From positions 47,993 to 111,992 of the forward strand of contig JAVXNE010000008.1 in NCBI GenBank assembly GCA_036645935.1: DNA of 64,000 nucleotides, read 5' to 3'. Both the position numbers and the translations under genes were made by a program. This document shows, piece by piece, positions 26,275 through 35,552 of this stretch. The notes under the pieces were generated by a model. That model did not search any database. It was not told the origin of the DNA and saw only the letters and a program-made list of their open reading frames with translations. How positions within the stretch are numbered: the first letter of the stretch is position 1; each line of letters begins with the position of its first letter. Source of the DNA: JAUNBN01 sp036645935. Its GTDB lineage: Bacteria; Bacillota; Clostridia; Oscillospirales; Ruminococcaceae.

Positions 26275-27447
26275 TCAGATGCGTGCCACGCCGCTCGCTC
26301 TCGCGGCCTCGGCCACCGCCCATGACACCGCGTCACGAACACGTGGGTCAAAGGGAGATGGAATGATATTCTCGGGACCGCGCGCGTCGTCTGAGATGAG
26401 ATCCGCGAGCGCGTATGCCGCAGCTATCTTCATCTCGTCGTTTATATCGCTCGCTCTGACATCAAGCGCTCCACGAAAAATCCCGGGAAAAGCAAGCACG
26501 TTGTTAATCTGGTTGGGGTAGTCACTGCGTCCCGTTGCAATCACTGCCGCGCCGCCCGCCTTTGCATCTTCGGGGAATATCTCGGGCGTGGGATTGGCGC
26601 ACGCAAATATTATGGAATTCTCTGCCATTGTCGCAACCATATCGGCAGTGAGCGTGCCCGGCGCTGAGACACCGATAAACACGTCGGCACCCTTCACAAC
26701 ATCTGCCAGCGTCCCGCTTTTCTTCTCTCTGTTGGTGAGAGAAGCCATCTCGCGTTTAATTGGATTGAGGCCGTCACGACCCACATATATAGCCCCTGTG
26801 CGATCGCACATGACAACATCGCCCACACCGATTGAGCAGAGCAGCTTCACTATGGCAACTCCTGCAGCACCCGCGCCGCTCGTGACAATTTTGATATCCT
26901 TCAGTTGCTTTCCGACAACTTTCATCGCATTGATAAGGCCGGCCAGAGTGACCACCGCGGTGCCGTGCTGGTCGTCGTGGAATATCGGAATGTCACATAC
27001 TTCCTTGAGCCGCTTTTCGATTTCGAAGCAGCGCGGTGCAGAGATGTCCTCGAGGTTAACTCCGCCGAAACTGCCCGCGAGCAGCTCAACCGTTTTAACG
27101 ATATCGTCAGGTTCTTTTGAGCGCACACAAAGCGGAATTGCGTCCACTCCGCCGAAGGATTTGAAGAGCACACACTTGCCCTCCATGACAGGCATTCCAG
27201 CCTCAGGCCCGATATCTCCGAGGCCCAGCACGGCCGTGCCGTCTGTGACCACGGCAACTGTGTTCCAGCGCCCGGTCAGCTCATAGCTCGCTTCTGGACA
27301 CTTCTGTATTTCAAGACAGGGCGCGGCAACGCCGGGAGTATATGCAAGCGAAAGGTCGTGAGCACTTGCAAGCGGCATTTTAGCTTCAATCGTGAGCTTT
27401 CCCCGCCATTCGCGATGTTTTTGAAGCGACATTTTTGCGTAATCCAT
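26275..27447 (-). CDS. NAD(P)-dependent malic enzyme (oxaloacetate-decarboxylating)
   Basis: A 390-residue enzyme that oxidatively decarboxylates malate to pyruvate and CO2. It has the short bacterial form without a phosphotransacetylase tail. Seen are the N-terminal YTPGVAAPC, the catalytic region VTDGTAVLGLGDIGPEAGMP with downstream Lys in VMEGK, the metal-binding NLEDISAP and FHDDQHGTAVV, and the dinucleotide fold TSGAGAAGVAIVKLL. AGAGGAG precedes ATG at 27447. It stands at the end of the fumarate-centred island and supplies the exit from malate to pyruvate. Cofactor preference cannot be read reliably. Confidence 0.95.
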   Translation of the reverse strand: MDYAKMSLQKHREWRGKLTIEAKMPLASAHDLSLAYTPGVAAPCLEIQKCPEASYELTGRWNTVAVVTDGTAVLGLGDIGPEAGMPVMEGKCVLFKSFGGVDAIPLCVRSKEPDDIVKTVELLAGSFGGVNLEDISAPRCFEIEKRLKEVCDIPIFHDDQHGTAVVTLAGLINAMKVVGKQLKDIKIVTSGAGAAGVAIVKLLCSIGVGDVVMCDRTGAIYVGRDGLNPIKREMASLTNREKKSGTLADVVKGADVFIGVSAPGTLTADMVATMAENSIIFACANPTPEIFPEDAKAGGAAVIATGRSDYPNQINNVLAFPGIFRGALDVRASDINDEMKIAAAYALADLISDDARGPENIIPSPFDPRVRDAVSWAVAEAARASGVARI

Positions 27448-27729
27448 GATGTTTCTCCTCTGTGATATAAATGATAAATAAATAGCGCACTGTGAAAAAA
27501 GACAATCCGAAATACAGGTAAATCAAACTTCATTGCACTTAAACTCGGTGCAAATCGCTCAAGCAGTCTCTGAACTCTTTTCGGAATTCCGATATTTTGC
27601 GTTGGAGACATCTGATCTCAGCTTGAATTTTTTGAAATGCGTCAAGCGCAAATTTCCAATGTGCGCGATAACCTCTTTTGTCATGCCATAATTGACACTG
27701 CATTTAAAATGCTTCTCGCTCTGCTGCAA

Positions 27730-28104
27730 CTATATTTTGCAAGCGACAGCTTCGACCTCAACGAGAACCGATTTGGGAAGCTCACACACTGCAACGCAGC
27801 TCCTGGCTGGGCAATCAGGAATATATTTGCTGTATATCTCGTTAAAAGCCGCAAAGTTTGTCATATCCGTGATGAAACAGGTTGTCTTGATAATATGCTT
27901 TGCGTCGGAATCGGAGGCCTCCAGCACTGCGATAAGATTTTTCAGTGCACGGTGCGACTGAGTTTCAATAGTGGCGCCGTCCAACTCTCCCGTTACAGGA
28001 TCAAGGGGAATCTGCCCTGATGTAAACACCAAATCATTATGGCATACCGCCTGCGAATAAGGGCCTATAGCCGCGGGAGCCTTTTCTGTGCTTACAATAT
28101 TCAT
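27730..28104 (-). CDS. ridA: RidA family enamine/imine deaminase
   Basis: A 124-residue protein of the RidA (YjgF/YER057c/UK114) family that hydrolyses reactive enamines and imines released by PLP enzymes. The length is standard. Present are the substrate-binding GPYSQAV near the N-terminus, FTSGQIPLDP, and the C-terminal catalytic Arg of CPARSCVAVCELPK with Glu in VEVEAVA. GGAGGT precedes the ATG. A PLP beta-lyase-type enzyme (MalY/PatB) and an amidase in the same island are plausible sources of its substrates. Confidence 0.95.
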   Translation of the reverse strand: MNIVSTEKAPAAIGPYSQAVCHNDLVFTSGQIPLDPVTGELDGATIETQSHRALKNLIAVLEASDSDAKHIIKTTCFITDMTNFAAFNEIYSKYIPDCPARSCVAVCELPKSVLVEVEAVACKI

Positions 28105-28273
28105 TGTGTTACCTCCAAATTTTTTCTGAAATTTATTTTATTCATTGCGAATTTTTTTTGTATTTTTCGCAATAATAATTCAGCGCTACACAATTGTATA
28201 TCACTGAACTATATTTCACTATTATTTAGGGTGTCTTTACTGCACAGCGTACGCAGCAGTGGCTTTGGAACAA

Positions 28274-29020
28274 TTAAATCTCTGTTTTTCGCGCATATCT
28301 CAGGTGCAGATACACTGTGTTTTTGGAGATACCCATGTTGTCCGCAACCTTAGAAACCGCATCCTTTATGCGAAAGATTCCCCAGTTGTTGAGTCTCTGC
28401 ACTATCTCTCGGTTTTTATTTGATGGGAGAATCGATCTGTCCTTATCCACGGCCTCGTGTGCCTGTTCAATTGCCTTGTTGATCATGTCATCCACGTTTT
28501 CGGAAAAATCTTCGTTTAGATGATTTTCAGTTGGAACAGAACTTGCTTGACCCATAAAGGTACTGAGTATGTGAGAAAGCGGAGTGTTCAAGTAGAAGTT
28601 GATACAGAGCAAACCTATAACGCGGTCATACTCCCCCCGAACAAGAATGGTTGTCGATCTCAGCGGCTCTCCCTTGTTGTTGACAGCCTCATAAGCGGAA
28701 TAGGAGTTGTTTCCCTCTCCCCCAGTTATCTGAGTCAACATCGACAGTGCAAGGTTTGTGATCGGAGCGCCCTCTTTTCTGCCCGTATGGTGTCCGTTGA
28801 CAATTTTCACCACCGAGTGGTCCAAGCTCTCGAGACTGTGGAGCACAATCTCATATCCCTCGCCGAGATATTCGGAAAGTCCGTCTATAACGCATTTGAA
28901 AGACTCGAGAATAAGTCGGTCAGTATCTGAGAAGATGATATTTACATTGTCATGAGTCAATGCGAACGCCTCTCTTTCGGGAACGAAGCTCTGCAGCTCG
29001 TCATAATATCTTCTTACCAA
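28274..29020 (-). CDS. YheO/DauR-type transcriptional regulator (PAS + HTH)
   Basis: A 248-residue one-component regulator. The N-terminal half (about residues 25-145) looks like the YheO-type PAS domain (SLDHSVVKIVNGHHTGRKEG, then GGEGNNSYSAYEAVNN), and the C-terminus (about 185-245) carries an HTH_22-like domain ending AVSKVADNMGISKNTVYLHL. Known relatives include DauR, the repressor of D-arginine catabolism, so the ligand may be an amino acid or related acid. I start at TTG 29020 because AGGGGGTGG lies 5 bases upstream; the ATG at 29044 has no ribosome binding site. It sits between RidA and the long catabolic operon and is the likely local regulator. Confidence 0.85.
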   Translation of the reverse strand: MVRRYYDELQSFVPEREAFALTHDNVNIIFSDTDRLILESFKCVIDGLSEYLGEGYEIVLHSLESLDHSVVKIVNGHHTGRKEGAPITNLALSMLTQITGGEGNNSYSAYEAVNNKGEPLRSTTILVRGEYDRVIGLLCINFYLNTPLSHILSTFMGQASSVPTENHLNEDFSENVDDMINKAIEQAHEAVDKDRSILPSNKNREIVQRLNNWGIFRIKDAVSKVADNMGISKNTVYLHLRYARKTEI

Positions 29021-29131
29021 ATATACCACCCCCTGCCATTGCAAAGCAATAAAATTGTCTTCATTTTGAGTATTTTACTGCAATTTAAGTAAATTTGCGA
29101 TGTCTTTGTGTCTTGCGCGTAATTGATTTTG

Positions 29132-29791
29132 TCAAAAACCCAGAACTTCATTCACAACTATTACGTGAATTCGATCTTTTTCTCGCTGATGTGTCACAAC
29201 CATGTAGTCAGAGCAGCCCTTCTCAGGGTGTTTGCAGTTGACGCAGTAACCCAGTTTCACGCAAGGTGTCGAACGGTCGTATCTTCTGCTGTTTGCAGGC
29301 GCCGCAACTGTCTTAATTCGCTGAATTCCAGACTCGATGTCGTCGACAATTTTGTTACTGCCAACCACAAGTATCACCTTTTTGGGACCGAACGCAATTG
29401 CCGAGACGCGGTTTCCCTGCCCGTCGACATTGACAATCTCGCCGTTTTGAGTAAGCGCGTTGGCGCTCGCAAAGTATACATCCGCAAAATAGGCGTCTGT
29501 GAGGCTCTTTCGCTTTTCCTCCTCGCTGAGCGATTCATCAAACTCAAACGTTCCCTTTTGATAACGGTTCGTGTACAAATAAGCGCCGTTTTCAATCATT
29601 TTCAGAATGCCCGTCTCACGCAATGTGACAGATCCGCCGACAGCTACACGGCATCCCTCAAACAGAAAGGACGCGGCAATCGCAAGCGCATCTTCTGAAG
29701 TTGCGGCATAGTGAGCGCACATGTTATTGGTTTCAAGCGAGGCCATCGTTCGCGCTATTTTATCAGCGGGTATATCAGAGTTGCGTTGCAT
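29132..29791 (-). CDS. LUD domain protein (LutC/YkgG-like)
   Basis: A 219-residue protein of the LUD (DUF162) family, which accompany iron-sulfur oxidoreductases such as lactate oxidase LutABC. Typical features are GGSVTLRETGI (about residue 50), DAYFADVYFASANALTQNGEIVNVDGQGNRVSA (split by conserved Gly and Asp), and GPKKVILVVGSNKIV. The C-terminus adds a Cys-rich stretch (GYCVNCKHPEKGC), perhaps binding a metal or cluster. GAGGTG precedes the chosen ATG at 29791, 10 bases after the FrdB stop. Position behind the FrdA/FrdB pair suggests it is part of the same soluble redox complex; that is inference. Confidence 0.9.
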   Translation of the reverse strand: MQRNSDIPADKIARTMASLETNNMCAHYAATSEDALAIAASFLFEGCRVAVGGSVTLRETGILKMIENGAYLYTNRYQKGTFEFDESLSEEEKRKSLTDAYFADVYFASANALTQNGEIVNVDGQGNRVSAIAFGPKKVILVVGSNKIVDDIESGIQRIKTVAAPANSRRYDRSTPCVKLGYCVNCKHPEKGCSDYMVVTHQREKDRIHVIVVNEVLGF

Positions 29792-29801
29792 GACAGTCAC
29801 C

Positions 29802-30464
29802 TCACAAAGTTTTACAGATAAGGTCAATCAGTTCAGAAGGCTGTGCGTCAACGGGACAAACCTTGGAACACAGGCCGCAGTTTATGCAGAGTTGTGGGTT
29901 CATTTGTCTTGTCTCGAGCGAACGGTCCGTCTCGTCTCTCGGATCGAATATATGGCGCGCCACGAGCACAAAATCGCAAGGACCTGCAAAATGTTCAGAC
30001 GCTTTTTCATAAACAGGACAAACCGAAAGGCAACAGAGACATTCGATACAGCGCGCTGCATGCTTTATCAGGTCTTGAGATTGACTGTCAATGTGCTTTA
30101 TTGCTTGTGTGCATTCGGCGGATCTGGACGAATAAAGCTTAAGACTCTTCCTTCTCTCGTCATAAGCGCTTCTGTCGACAACAAGATCTGCCTCAACCGG
30201 AATATTATTCAGCGAGGAGACATGCATATCGACCGTTGCTGCCATCCTGCAGGCAAGCACAGGGCGTCCGTCACACACGACGCCGCATATTCCGCAGCAG
30301 CCGTTATCGCAGCAATGGGAAAAGCGAAGCGTGTCGTCCTGCAAACCCAGTTGCTCCAGCACGTTGAGAAGGGACATTCCCTGGTGCAGCTCATAACCGT
30401 ATCGCTGTTCGCGGGGCTTGTCGGTCTTTCCGGCCGTTCTCATTATAGATATCGTAGTTTTCAT
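29802..30464 (-). CDS. Fumarate reductase/succinate dehydrogenase iron-sulfur subunit
   Basis: A 220-residue electron-transfer subunit. The plant-type [2Fe-2S] ligands match exactly: Cys52, Cys57, Cys60 and Cys72 (C-x4-C-x2-C-x11-C). The C-terminal half has two ferredoxin-like sets, CIECLCCLSVCP and CINCGLCSKVCP. No membrane-anchor subunit gene lies nearby, so the enzyme is probably soluble or docked to an unknown donor. Start overlaps the FrdA stop (ATGA). It would relay electrons to or from the flavoprotein that interconverts fumarate and succinate or a related enoate. Confidence 0.93.
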   Translation of the reverse strand: MKTTISIMRTAGKTDKPREQRYGYELHQGMSLLNVLEQLGLQDDTLRFSHCCDNGCCGICGVVCDGRPVLACRMAATVDMHVSSLNNIPVEADLVVDRSAYDERRKSLKLYSSRSAECTQAIKHIDSQSQDLIKHAARCIECLCCLSVCPVYEKASEHFAGPCDFVLVARHIFDPRDETDRSLETRQMNPQLCINCGLCSKVCPVDAQPSELIDLICKTL

Positions 30465-32131
30465 TGTGCTTCCGCCGTGTGGTTCTGCTTTAGTGTCTCC
30501 GTCTGCACAGTGCTCATAACAATTTCATCTCTGTCAAGCTCGGCGACTGTGTTTTTCAACCAATGGGAATCGTCCATTTGTGGGTAGTCATCGCGGTAAT
30601 GACAGCCGCGCGATTCCTCTCGCATGAGCGCGCTCTTGACAACACAAGCGGCACTTAACAGCATACTGATATTCTCTATCGCTGTTCGCGCGCACACACC
30701 GTCTGCTTTGCGATTGCAGTTTGCAAGACTCGACCGACATAAGCTCAACTCTTTTGCTGCGAGTTCCAGCCCCACACGATCACGCAAAACCCCAGCGCCG
30801 CGCTGCATGATCGAGCGTATTTGCAAACGAAGCTCTCTCTGTTGAATCAGCGACGACCCGCCTGCGTTTTGCAAATGAGTGTCCGCAATATCGCTTTCGT
30901 GCACCTGCGCATTGACGGTGTTTGACATCGCAGCCGCATGCCGTCCGGCAATAAATCCTGAGACAAGTATATCAGTCAGAGCATTCTGCCCGAGCCTGTT
31001 GGCGCCATGCATTCCGGCAGCTGTCTCTCCGACGGCATACAGCCCCGAAATCCGCGTCATTCGGTTGCGGTTCACCCTCACCCCGCCTTGAAAGAAGTGT
31101 GCAGAAGGGCCTACCTCAAATCTGTCGGTGTAAGGCTCAATTCCCGCCGCTCGGTATATGGCAAACAGCCCCGGAAGCTCTCGTTCGAGCGAGTCCTTAG
31201 CACAATGCTCGAGGCTGCAATAAACCCCGCCGTTTAAAGATCCCCTGCCTTCGCGAACTTCCTTTGAAATTGCAATGCACAGCATATCTCGAGTTGCAAG
31301 CTCAAGCCTTGCGTCGTAATGTCTCATAAAACGGTCGTTTTTTGAATTGAAAAGCCTCGCATACGCGGGAAATCCGGCAACCTGGCCTCGGGCGTATGCG
31401 GGCGAAAGAAAGCTGATCGGATAAAACTGCACGAACTCCATGTCGGACAATTGCGCTCCCGCCATGAGAGCGAGGGCGAAACCGTCTCCGGTGACGTCAT
31501 CCGGGTTATCGGTCATTTCATACATGCGCCCCGCGCCACCTGTTGCGAGGATCACCCGATTTGCCAAAAATATTATCGGCGAGGCATTCTTTAAAAGCAA
31601 ACCCTTCGCACCGAGCACCGCGCCATCGCTGACCAAAATCCGCGTTACCACCGCTTCCTCAACGATCTCAACTCCCAGGCGCGAAAGCTCGCCCCACAGC
31701 GCGCGGCAGATCTCTCTGCCCACTCGATTTTCAATAAACAATGATCTCGGGAAGGTATGCCCTCCCGTAATTCTCAGCGCAAGGTCATCATCTTTGTCTG
31801 TGCGCTGAAACATCGCACCCATACTCTCAAGCCGTTTTATCATATCTCCGGCAAGCTGCGCCGTCTCAGATACCAAATATGGATCTCCGAGCCCTTCCCC
31901 TCCACTCAGCGTATCCTCGATATGCAAATCCACGCTGTCTTCGGGTGTCTTCCAGCTCTCATTAACCGCCGCAACAGCACCGGGTGCCATCACTGTTGCG
32001 CCACCGCGCATGGCGCGGCTCTTGCAAACGAGAACAACACGCGCTCCTGTGCGGGCTGCTTCGGCGGCGGCCATCATTCCCGCACCGCCCGCACCGACAA
32101 CAAGTACATCAGCTTTGATTCTCTCTGCCAT
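30461..32131 (-). CDS. Fumarate reductase/succinate dehydrogenase-type flavoprotein subunit
   Basis: A 556-residue FAD oxidoreductase of the FrdA/SdhA/L-aspartate oxidase superfamily. The Rossmann motif VVGAGGAGMMAAAEA is at the N-terminus; the substrate region has GGHTFPRSLF, and the C-terminal FAD motif GANRLGQNALTD is present with the following helix. The His that carries covalent FAD in membrane FrdA/SdhA is not seen; the position reads RGGATVMAPG, closer to L-aspartate oxidase and soluble enoate reductases, so FAD is probably non-covalent. It overlaps the maleate-isomerase-like gene (TGATG) and the FrdB gene, so the three are tightly coupled. The substrate may be fumarate or a substituted relative. 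Confidence 0.9.
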   Translation of the reverse strand: MAERIKADVLVVGAGGAGMMAAAEAARTGARVVLVCKSRAMRGGATVMAPGAVAAVNESWKTPEDSVDLHIEDTLSGGEGLGDPYLVSETAQLAGDMIKRLESMGAMFQRTDKDDDLALRITGGHTFPRSLFIENRVGREICRALWGELSRLGVEIVEEAVVTRILVSDGAVLGAKGLLLKNASPIIFLANRVILATGGAGRMYEMTDNPDDVTGDGFALALMAGAQLSDMEFVQFYPISFLSPAYARGQVAGFPAYARLFNSKNDRFMRHYDARLELATRDMLCIAISKEVREGRGSLNGGVYCSLEHCAKDSLERELPGLFAIYRAAGIEPYTDRFEVGPSAHFFQGGVRVNRNRMTRISGLYAVGETAAGMHGANRLGQNALTDILVSGFIAGRHAAAMSNTVNAQVHESDIADTHLQNAGGSSLIQQRELRLQIRSIMQRGAGVLRDRVGLELAAKELSLCRSSLANCNRKADGVCARTAIENISMLLSAACVVKSALMREESRGCHYRDDYPQMDDSHWLKNTVAELDRDEIVMSTVQTETLKQNHTAEAQ

Positions 32132-32841
32132 CAGTGTTCAAACAGGCTCCCGCAACCTGTCAGTTTCTCCGAAATTCCATGAGCGCGCATCGCTGCCCAA
32201 AGGTTTGCTATATTGCTGGAGAAAACGGGGATTCCAAGATCGCTCTCAAGCTGCTCAACTACCTCTAACGTCCGCACTCCGGTGCAACTGATAAACAGCA
32301 GCTCGGCGTCTTTTGTCACTGCGGATTTTCCCAGATTATATATTGCGTGCGGCGGATTTTTTCCTATATCGGTCGCTTTTTCGATGCCTAGTCCTCTCAT
32401 GCTCACAATATCGTATCCCGATTGTGAGAAATAATTGAACGCGGCCTCGTTGAGAGAATCGATGTATGGTGTGGCAATCGCTATTTTCTTTTTTCCAAAC
32501 GCCGCAAGCGCAAGGCGACAGGAATATGCGGTCGTTAACACCGGCCTTTCCGCAAGAGTTTCAAGCCTTCGGCGAAAGCTGTCCTCCCACTCCAGACCCT
32601 GCAAAAAGCTGCCTGACGTGCATCCGTATACGATAACGTCACTCAGGCAGCTCATCATCTCGTCGACCGCGCGCTCCGCGTTGTCCGCCATTGCCTTAAG
32701 GCCTTCGGGATTGGTGGCCGTGAGCTTGACGCGTGTGACGTGCGTCGATATACCCAAAGGACACATTCTAAAAAATTCTTGCTCCGCCACCGTGTTGGTG
32801 GATGGGAGTATAAGACCAATTCTCTCCCTGTACCCGTACAT
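32131..32841 (-). CDS. Maleate isomerase / Asp-Glu racemase superfamily protein
   Basis: A 236-residue cofactor-free enzyme with the two catalytic Cys of this superfamily: VYGCTSGS (about residue 76) and FISCTGVRT (about 188). The N-terminal RIGLILPSTNTVAEQEF is characteristic of maleate cis-trans isomerases and arylmalonate decarboxylases. In context (fumarase, fumarate reductase) conversion of maleate or a substituted maleate to the fumarate isomer is the best guess; racemisation is the alternative. The start is one of two tandem ATGs (32844, 32841) after GGAGG; I use the second for spacing. It overlaps frdA and follows MalY/PatB by 39 bases. Confidence 0.85.
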   Translation of the reverse strand: MYGYRERIGLILPSTNTVAEQEFFRMCPLGISTHVTRVKLTATNPEGLKAMADNAERAVDEMMSCLSDVIVYGCTSGSFLQGLEWEDSFRRRLETLAERPVLTTAYSCRLALAAFGKKKIAIATPYIDSLNEAAFNYFSQSGYDIVSMRGLGIEKATDIGKNPPHAIYNLGKSAVTKDAELLFISCTGVRTLEVVEQLESDLGIPVFSSNIANLWAAMRAHGISEKLTGCGSLFEH

Positions 32842-32880
32842 CATGCGCCTCCGCTGCAATCGCTTTCAACTGGATTTTGT

Positions 32881-34050
32881 CTATTTGAATTTTCTGTCAT
32901 AAGCCTTTTTAATTCTACTTATTCCATCTTCGAGCACCGCGCGAGTGCACGCAATATTAAGCCGCATAAAACCCGCGCCCTCAACGCCAAAACTGACGCC
33001 GTCATTAAGACCGACCTTTGCTTCGTCTGTGAAAAAGCGGTTAAGCTCCTCCTGCGCGAGATTCAGCTCTCGGCAGTCAATCCACATAAGATAGGTGGCC
33101 TCCGGTTCAACAAGCTTAATCTTGGGCATGTCTGCAAGCCGCTCGCGAAGCAGCGCAAGATTTTTTGTAAGGTACTGAACGAGTTCGTCAGCGTAATAAG
33201 CGCACTCGTTGTAAGACACCTCAAGCGCCAGTGTGCCAAAGAGTGTTCTTCCGAATATCTTTCCGTTGACAAGCTGTTGATAGACGCGATTCCGAAGTCT
33301 CTCATCGGGAGAGATCATTGCCGCTGTTCGCAGACCCGCCGTGTTGAAAGTTTTGCTCGGATTGATGAACACAATCGAATTTTTGCGAGCAGTCTCTGAG
33401 AGTGAACCAAACGAGATGTGCTTGTGCGCGCCATATGCGAGGTCGCAGTGAATCTCGTCACAAATGATCAGAACGTCGTTAGCGACGCAGAGCGCGAGCA
33501 TCATTTCCAGTTCGGCACGGGTAAACACGCGTCCTGTCGGGTTGTGGGGGCTGCTCAAAAGCAAAACTCTGGTGCGGGGTTCTTTGAGCTGATTTTCGAG
33601 CCGCTCAAAATCAATCTCATATCTGCCGTCTTTGAGAACCAGCCGATTTTCAATCAACTTGCGGCCGTTGTTCTGCACGAGCGCGCGAAAGGGTGGGTAG
33701 CAGGGAGTCTGAACCACAATGCTATCGCCCGCATCAGAAAAAGCGCGAACCGCGGCGATAACTCCGGGAATGACACCGGGGCAATAAACAACTGCTTCAG
33801 GCGCAAAATCATAATTGTGCCTTGTGGACATCCAATGGCAAACGGCATTTGAAAACGAAGCCTGATCGTATGGATATCCATAAACTCCGTGCTGGGCGCG
33901 CTCGACCATGCTCTCGACAACGGGTTGCGGACATCTGAAATCCGTATCTGCTATCCACATGGGAATCACATCAACGGGATAAAAATCCGGAGCGTATTTC
34001 TTAGAATCGGTATTTCTTCTGTCTACGAATTCATCAAAATTATGAGTCAT
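32881..34050 (-). CDS. MalY/PatB-family PLP aminotransferase / C-S lyase
   Basis: A 389-residue fold type I PLP enzyme. The N-terminal PMWIADTDFRCP and YGYPYD motifs are diagnostic of MalY/PatB (cystathionine beta-lyase type). SSPHNPTGRVFT supplies the Asn for PLP, ICDEIHCDL the Asp-Tyr region, and FINPSKTFNTAGLR the Schiff-base Lys; the Arg for carboxylate binding is in FMRLNIAC. Start at 34050 is chosen from AAAGGAAG 6 bases upstream, removing 45 residues from the longest frame that run into the LivF gene. Beta-elimination would release ammonia and an enamine, a substrate for the local RidA. Confidence 0.9.
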   Translation of the reverse strand: MTHNFDEFVDRRNTDSKKYAPDFYPVDVIPMWIADTDFRCPQPVVESMVERAQHGVYGYPYDQASFSNAVCHWMSTRHNYDFAPEAVVYCPGVIPGVIAAVRAFSDAGDSIVVQTPCYPPFRALVQNNGRKLIENRLVLKDGRYEIDFERLENQLKEPRTRVLLLSSPHNPTGRVFTRAELEMMLALCVANDVLIICDEIHCDLAYGAHKHISFGSLSETARKNSIVFINPSKTFNTAGLRTAAMISPDERLRNRVYQQLVNGKIFGRTLFGTLALEVSYNECAYYADELVQYLTKNLALLRERLADMPKIKLVEPEATYLMWIDCRELNLAQEELNRFFTDEAKVGLNDGVSFGVEGAGFMRLNIACTRAVLEDGISRIKKAYDRKFK

Positions 34051-34072
34051 ATTTGTCTTCCTTTGACGCGTG

Positions 34073-34783
34073 TCAAATTTCCATTCCGAGATATGCTTTG
34101 CGGACGTTGTCGTCCTTTGCAAGATCGGCAGCGAGGCCTGAAAGCTTGATGGCTCCGGTCTCGATGACGTAGGCGTGCTTTGCATATTCGAAAGCTATGT
34201 TGGCATTCTGCTCGATAAGCAGGATAGAGGTTCCCCGCTTATTTATCATCTCAATAATGTTGAATACCTGATCGACTATAACGGGGGCAAGACCCATTGA
34301 CGGCTCGTCGAGCAGCATCATTGTAGGATTTGCCATCATCGCGCGTCCGAGCGCGAGCATCTGCTGTTCGCCGCCACTCAGAGAACCTGCGAGCTGACGC
34401 CGCCGCTCATACAGTTTGGGAAGCATCTCGTAAACGAGCTGCATGCTCTCCGCAATCTTCTTTTTGTCTTTGATCAGAAACGCGCCCATCATGAGGTTTT
34501 CATCGATTCGAAGGCTGGGAAACACATGGCGGCCTTCAGGTACGTGAGCAATGCCGAGAGCTGCAATTTTCTCAGCCGATTTTCCCACAAGCTCGTGACC
34601 GTTATAGGTGATACTGCCCGCTGTCGGGTGCAGCAAGCCCGAGATCGCCTTGAGCATGGTGCTTTTCCCCGCTCCGTTAGGACCGACGAGGGTGACAATT
34701 TCACCGTCTCCGACTTCGAGAGACACCTCGTCTAAAATACGAATCTTGTCATAATGTGTCGTCAAGTTTGTCACTTTAAGCAT
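34073..34783 (-). CDS. livF: Branched-chain amino acid-type ABC transporter ATPase LivF
   Basis: A 236-residue cytoplasmic ATPase. Walker A GPNGAGKST, signature LSGGEQQML and Walker B MLLDEPSMGLAP are present; the EPSMGL form and length mark LivF. Start at 34783 lies inside the last codons of livG (overlap of 8 bases), preceded by AGAGGT; a longer frame from 34858 is not needed. It energises uptake together with LivG. Confidence 0.93.
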   Translation of the reverse strand: MLKVTNLTTHYDKIRILDEVSLEVGDGEIVTLVGPNGAGKSTMLKAISGLLHPTAGSITYNGHELVGKSAEKIAALGIAHVPEGRHVFPSLRIDENLMMGAFLIKDKKKIAESMQLVYEMLPKLYERRRQLAGSLSGGEQQMLALGRAMMANPTMMLLDEPSMGLAPVIVDQVFNIIEMINKRGTSILLIEQNANIAFEYAKHAYVIETGAIKLSGLAADLAKDDNVRKAYLGMEI

Positions 34784-35552
34784 GTGCAGACCTCTTTCCC
34801 AGATAGGCCGAGATAACCGCCTTGTTATTCTGGATTTCCTCGGGGACACCCTCTGCAATTTTAAGCCCGCTCTCCATGACGGTTATGAACTCGCAAACTG
34901 TCATGGCGCACTTCATGTTGTGCTCTATCAGGACAATTGTGATGCCCGCATCGCGAACCTTCTTGATTATTTCCATAAGCTCGTCTATCTCAGACGCGTT
35001 CATGCCTGCAGCGGGCTCATCCAGAAGGATGATCGAAGGCTCTGTCGCCATGGCACGCGCGATCTCAAGCAAGCGCTGATGGCCATAGCTGAGGTTTTTC
35101 GGCAAATTTTCCCTGTGTTCCGAAAGACCGATAAATTCAAGAATCGCCTCAGCCCTCTCATACATAGCTTTTTCTGTCGAATGGTAGCGAGGGGTGCGCA
35201 GCAGGCTGTCAAACACGTTGATGTGATAGCGCAGATTTTGCGAGACGACGAGATTATCCAGCACCGACATATCGGAAAAGAGCTGAAGATTCTGAAATGT
35301 CCGGCAGATTCCAAGCTTTGCAATATCGGACGGCTTTTTGCCGCTGATCTCCTTGCCCTCCAACAAAACCCTGCCCGCTGTCGGCTTGTAGAGGCCTGTA
35401 AGAATATTGAAAAAGGTTGTCTTGCCCGCTCCATTAGGACCAATTAGGCCCTGAATGGAACCTCTTTTCAGCTGGAAATCGATGTTGTTTACAGCTTTTA
35501 GACCGCCGAAAGCACAGGTGAGTGCTTTCGTTTCGAGTAGTATATCGCTCAT
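34776..35552 (-). CDS. livG: Branched-chain amino acid-type ABC transporter ATPase LivG
   Basis: A 258-residue ATPase with Walker A GPNGAGKTTF, signature LSYGHQRLLE, Walker B ILLDEPAAGMN and switch His in LIEHNM. The YGHQR signature and EPAAGMN are typical of LivG. It overlaps livM by 4 bases (ATGA) and livF by 8 bases. Confidence 0.94.
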   Translation of the reverse strand: MSDILLETKALTCAFGGLKAVNNIDFQLKRGSIQGLIGPNGAGKTTFFNILTGLYKPTAGRVLLEGKEISGKKPSDIAKLGICRTFQNLQLFSDMSVLDNLVVSQNLRYHINVFDSLLRTPRYHSTEKAMYERAEAILEFIGLSEHRENLPKNLSYGHQRLLEIARAMATEPSIILLDEPAAGMNASEIDELMEIIKKVRDAGITIVLIEHNMKCAMTVCEFITVMESGLKIAEGVPEEIQNNKAVISAYLGKRSAHA

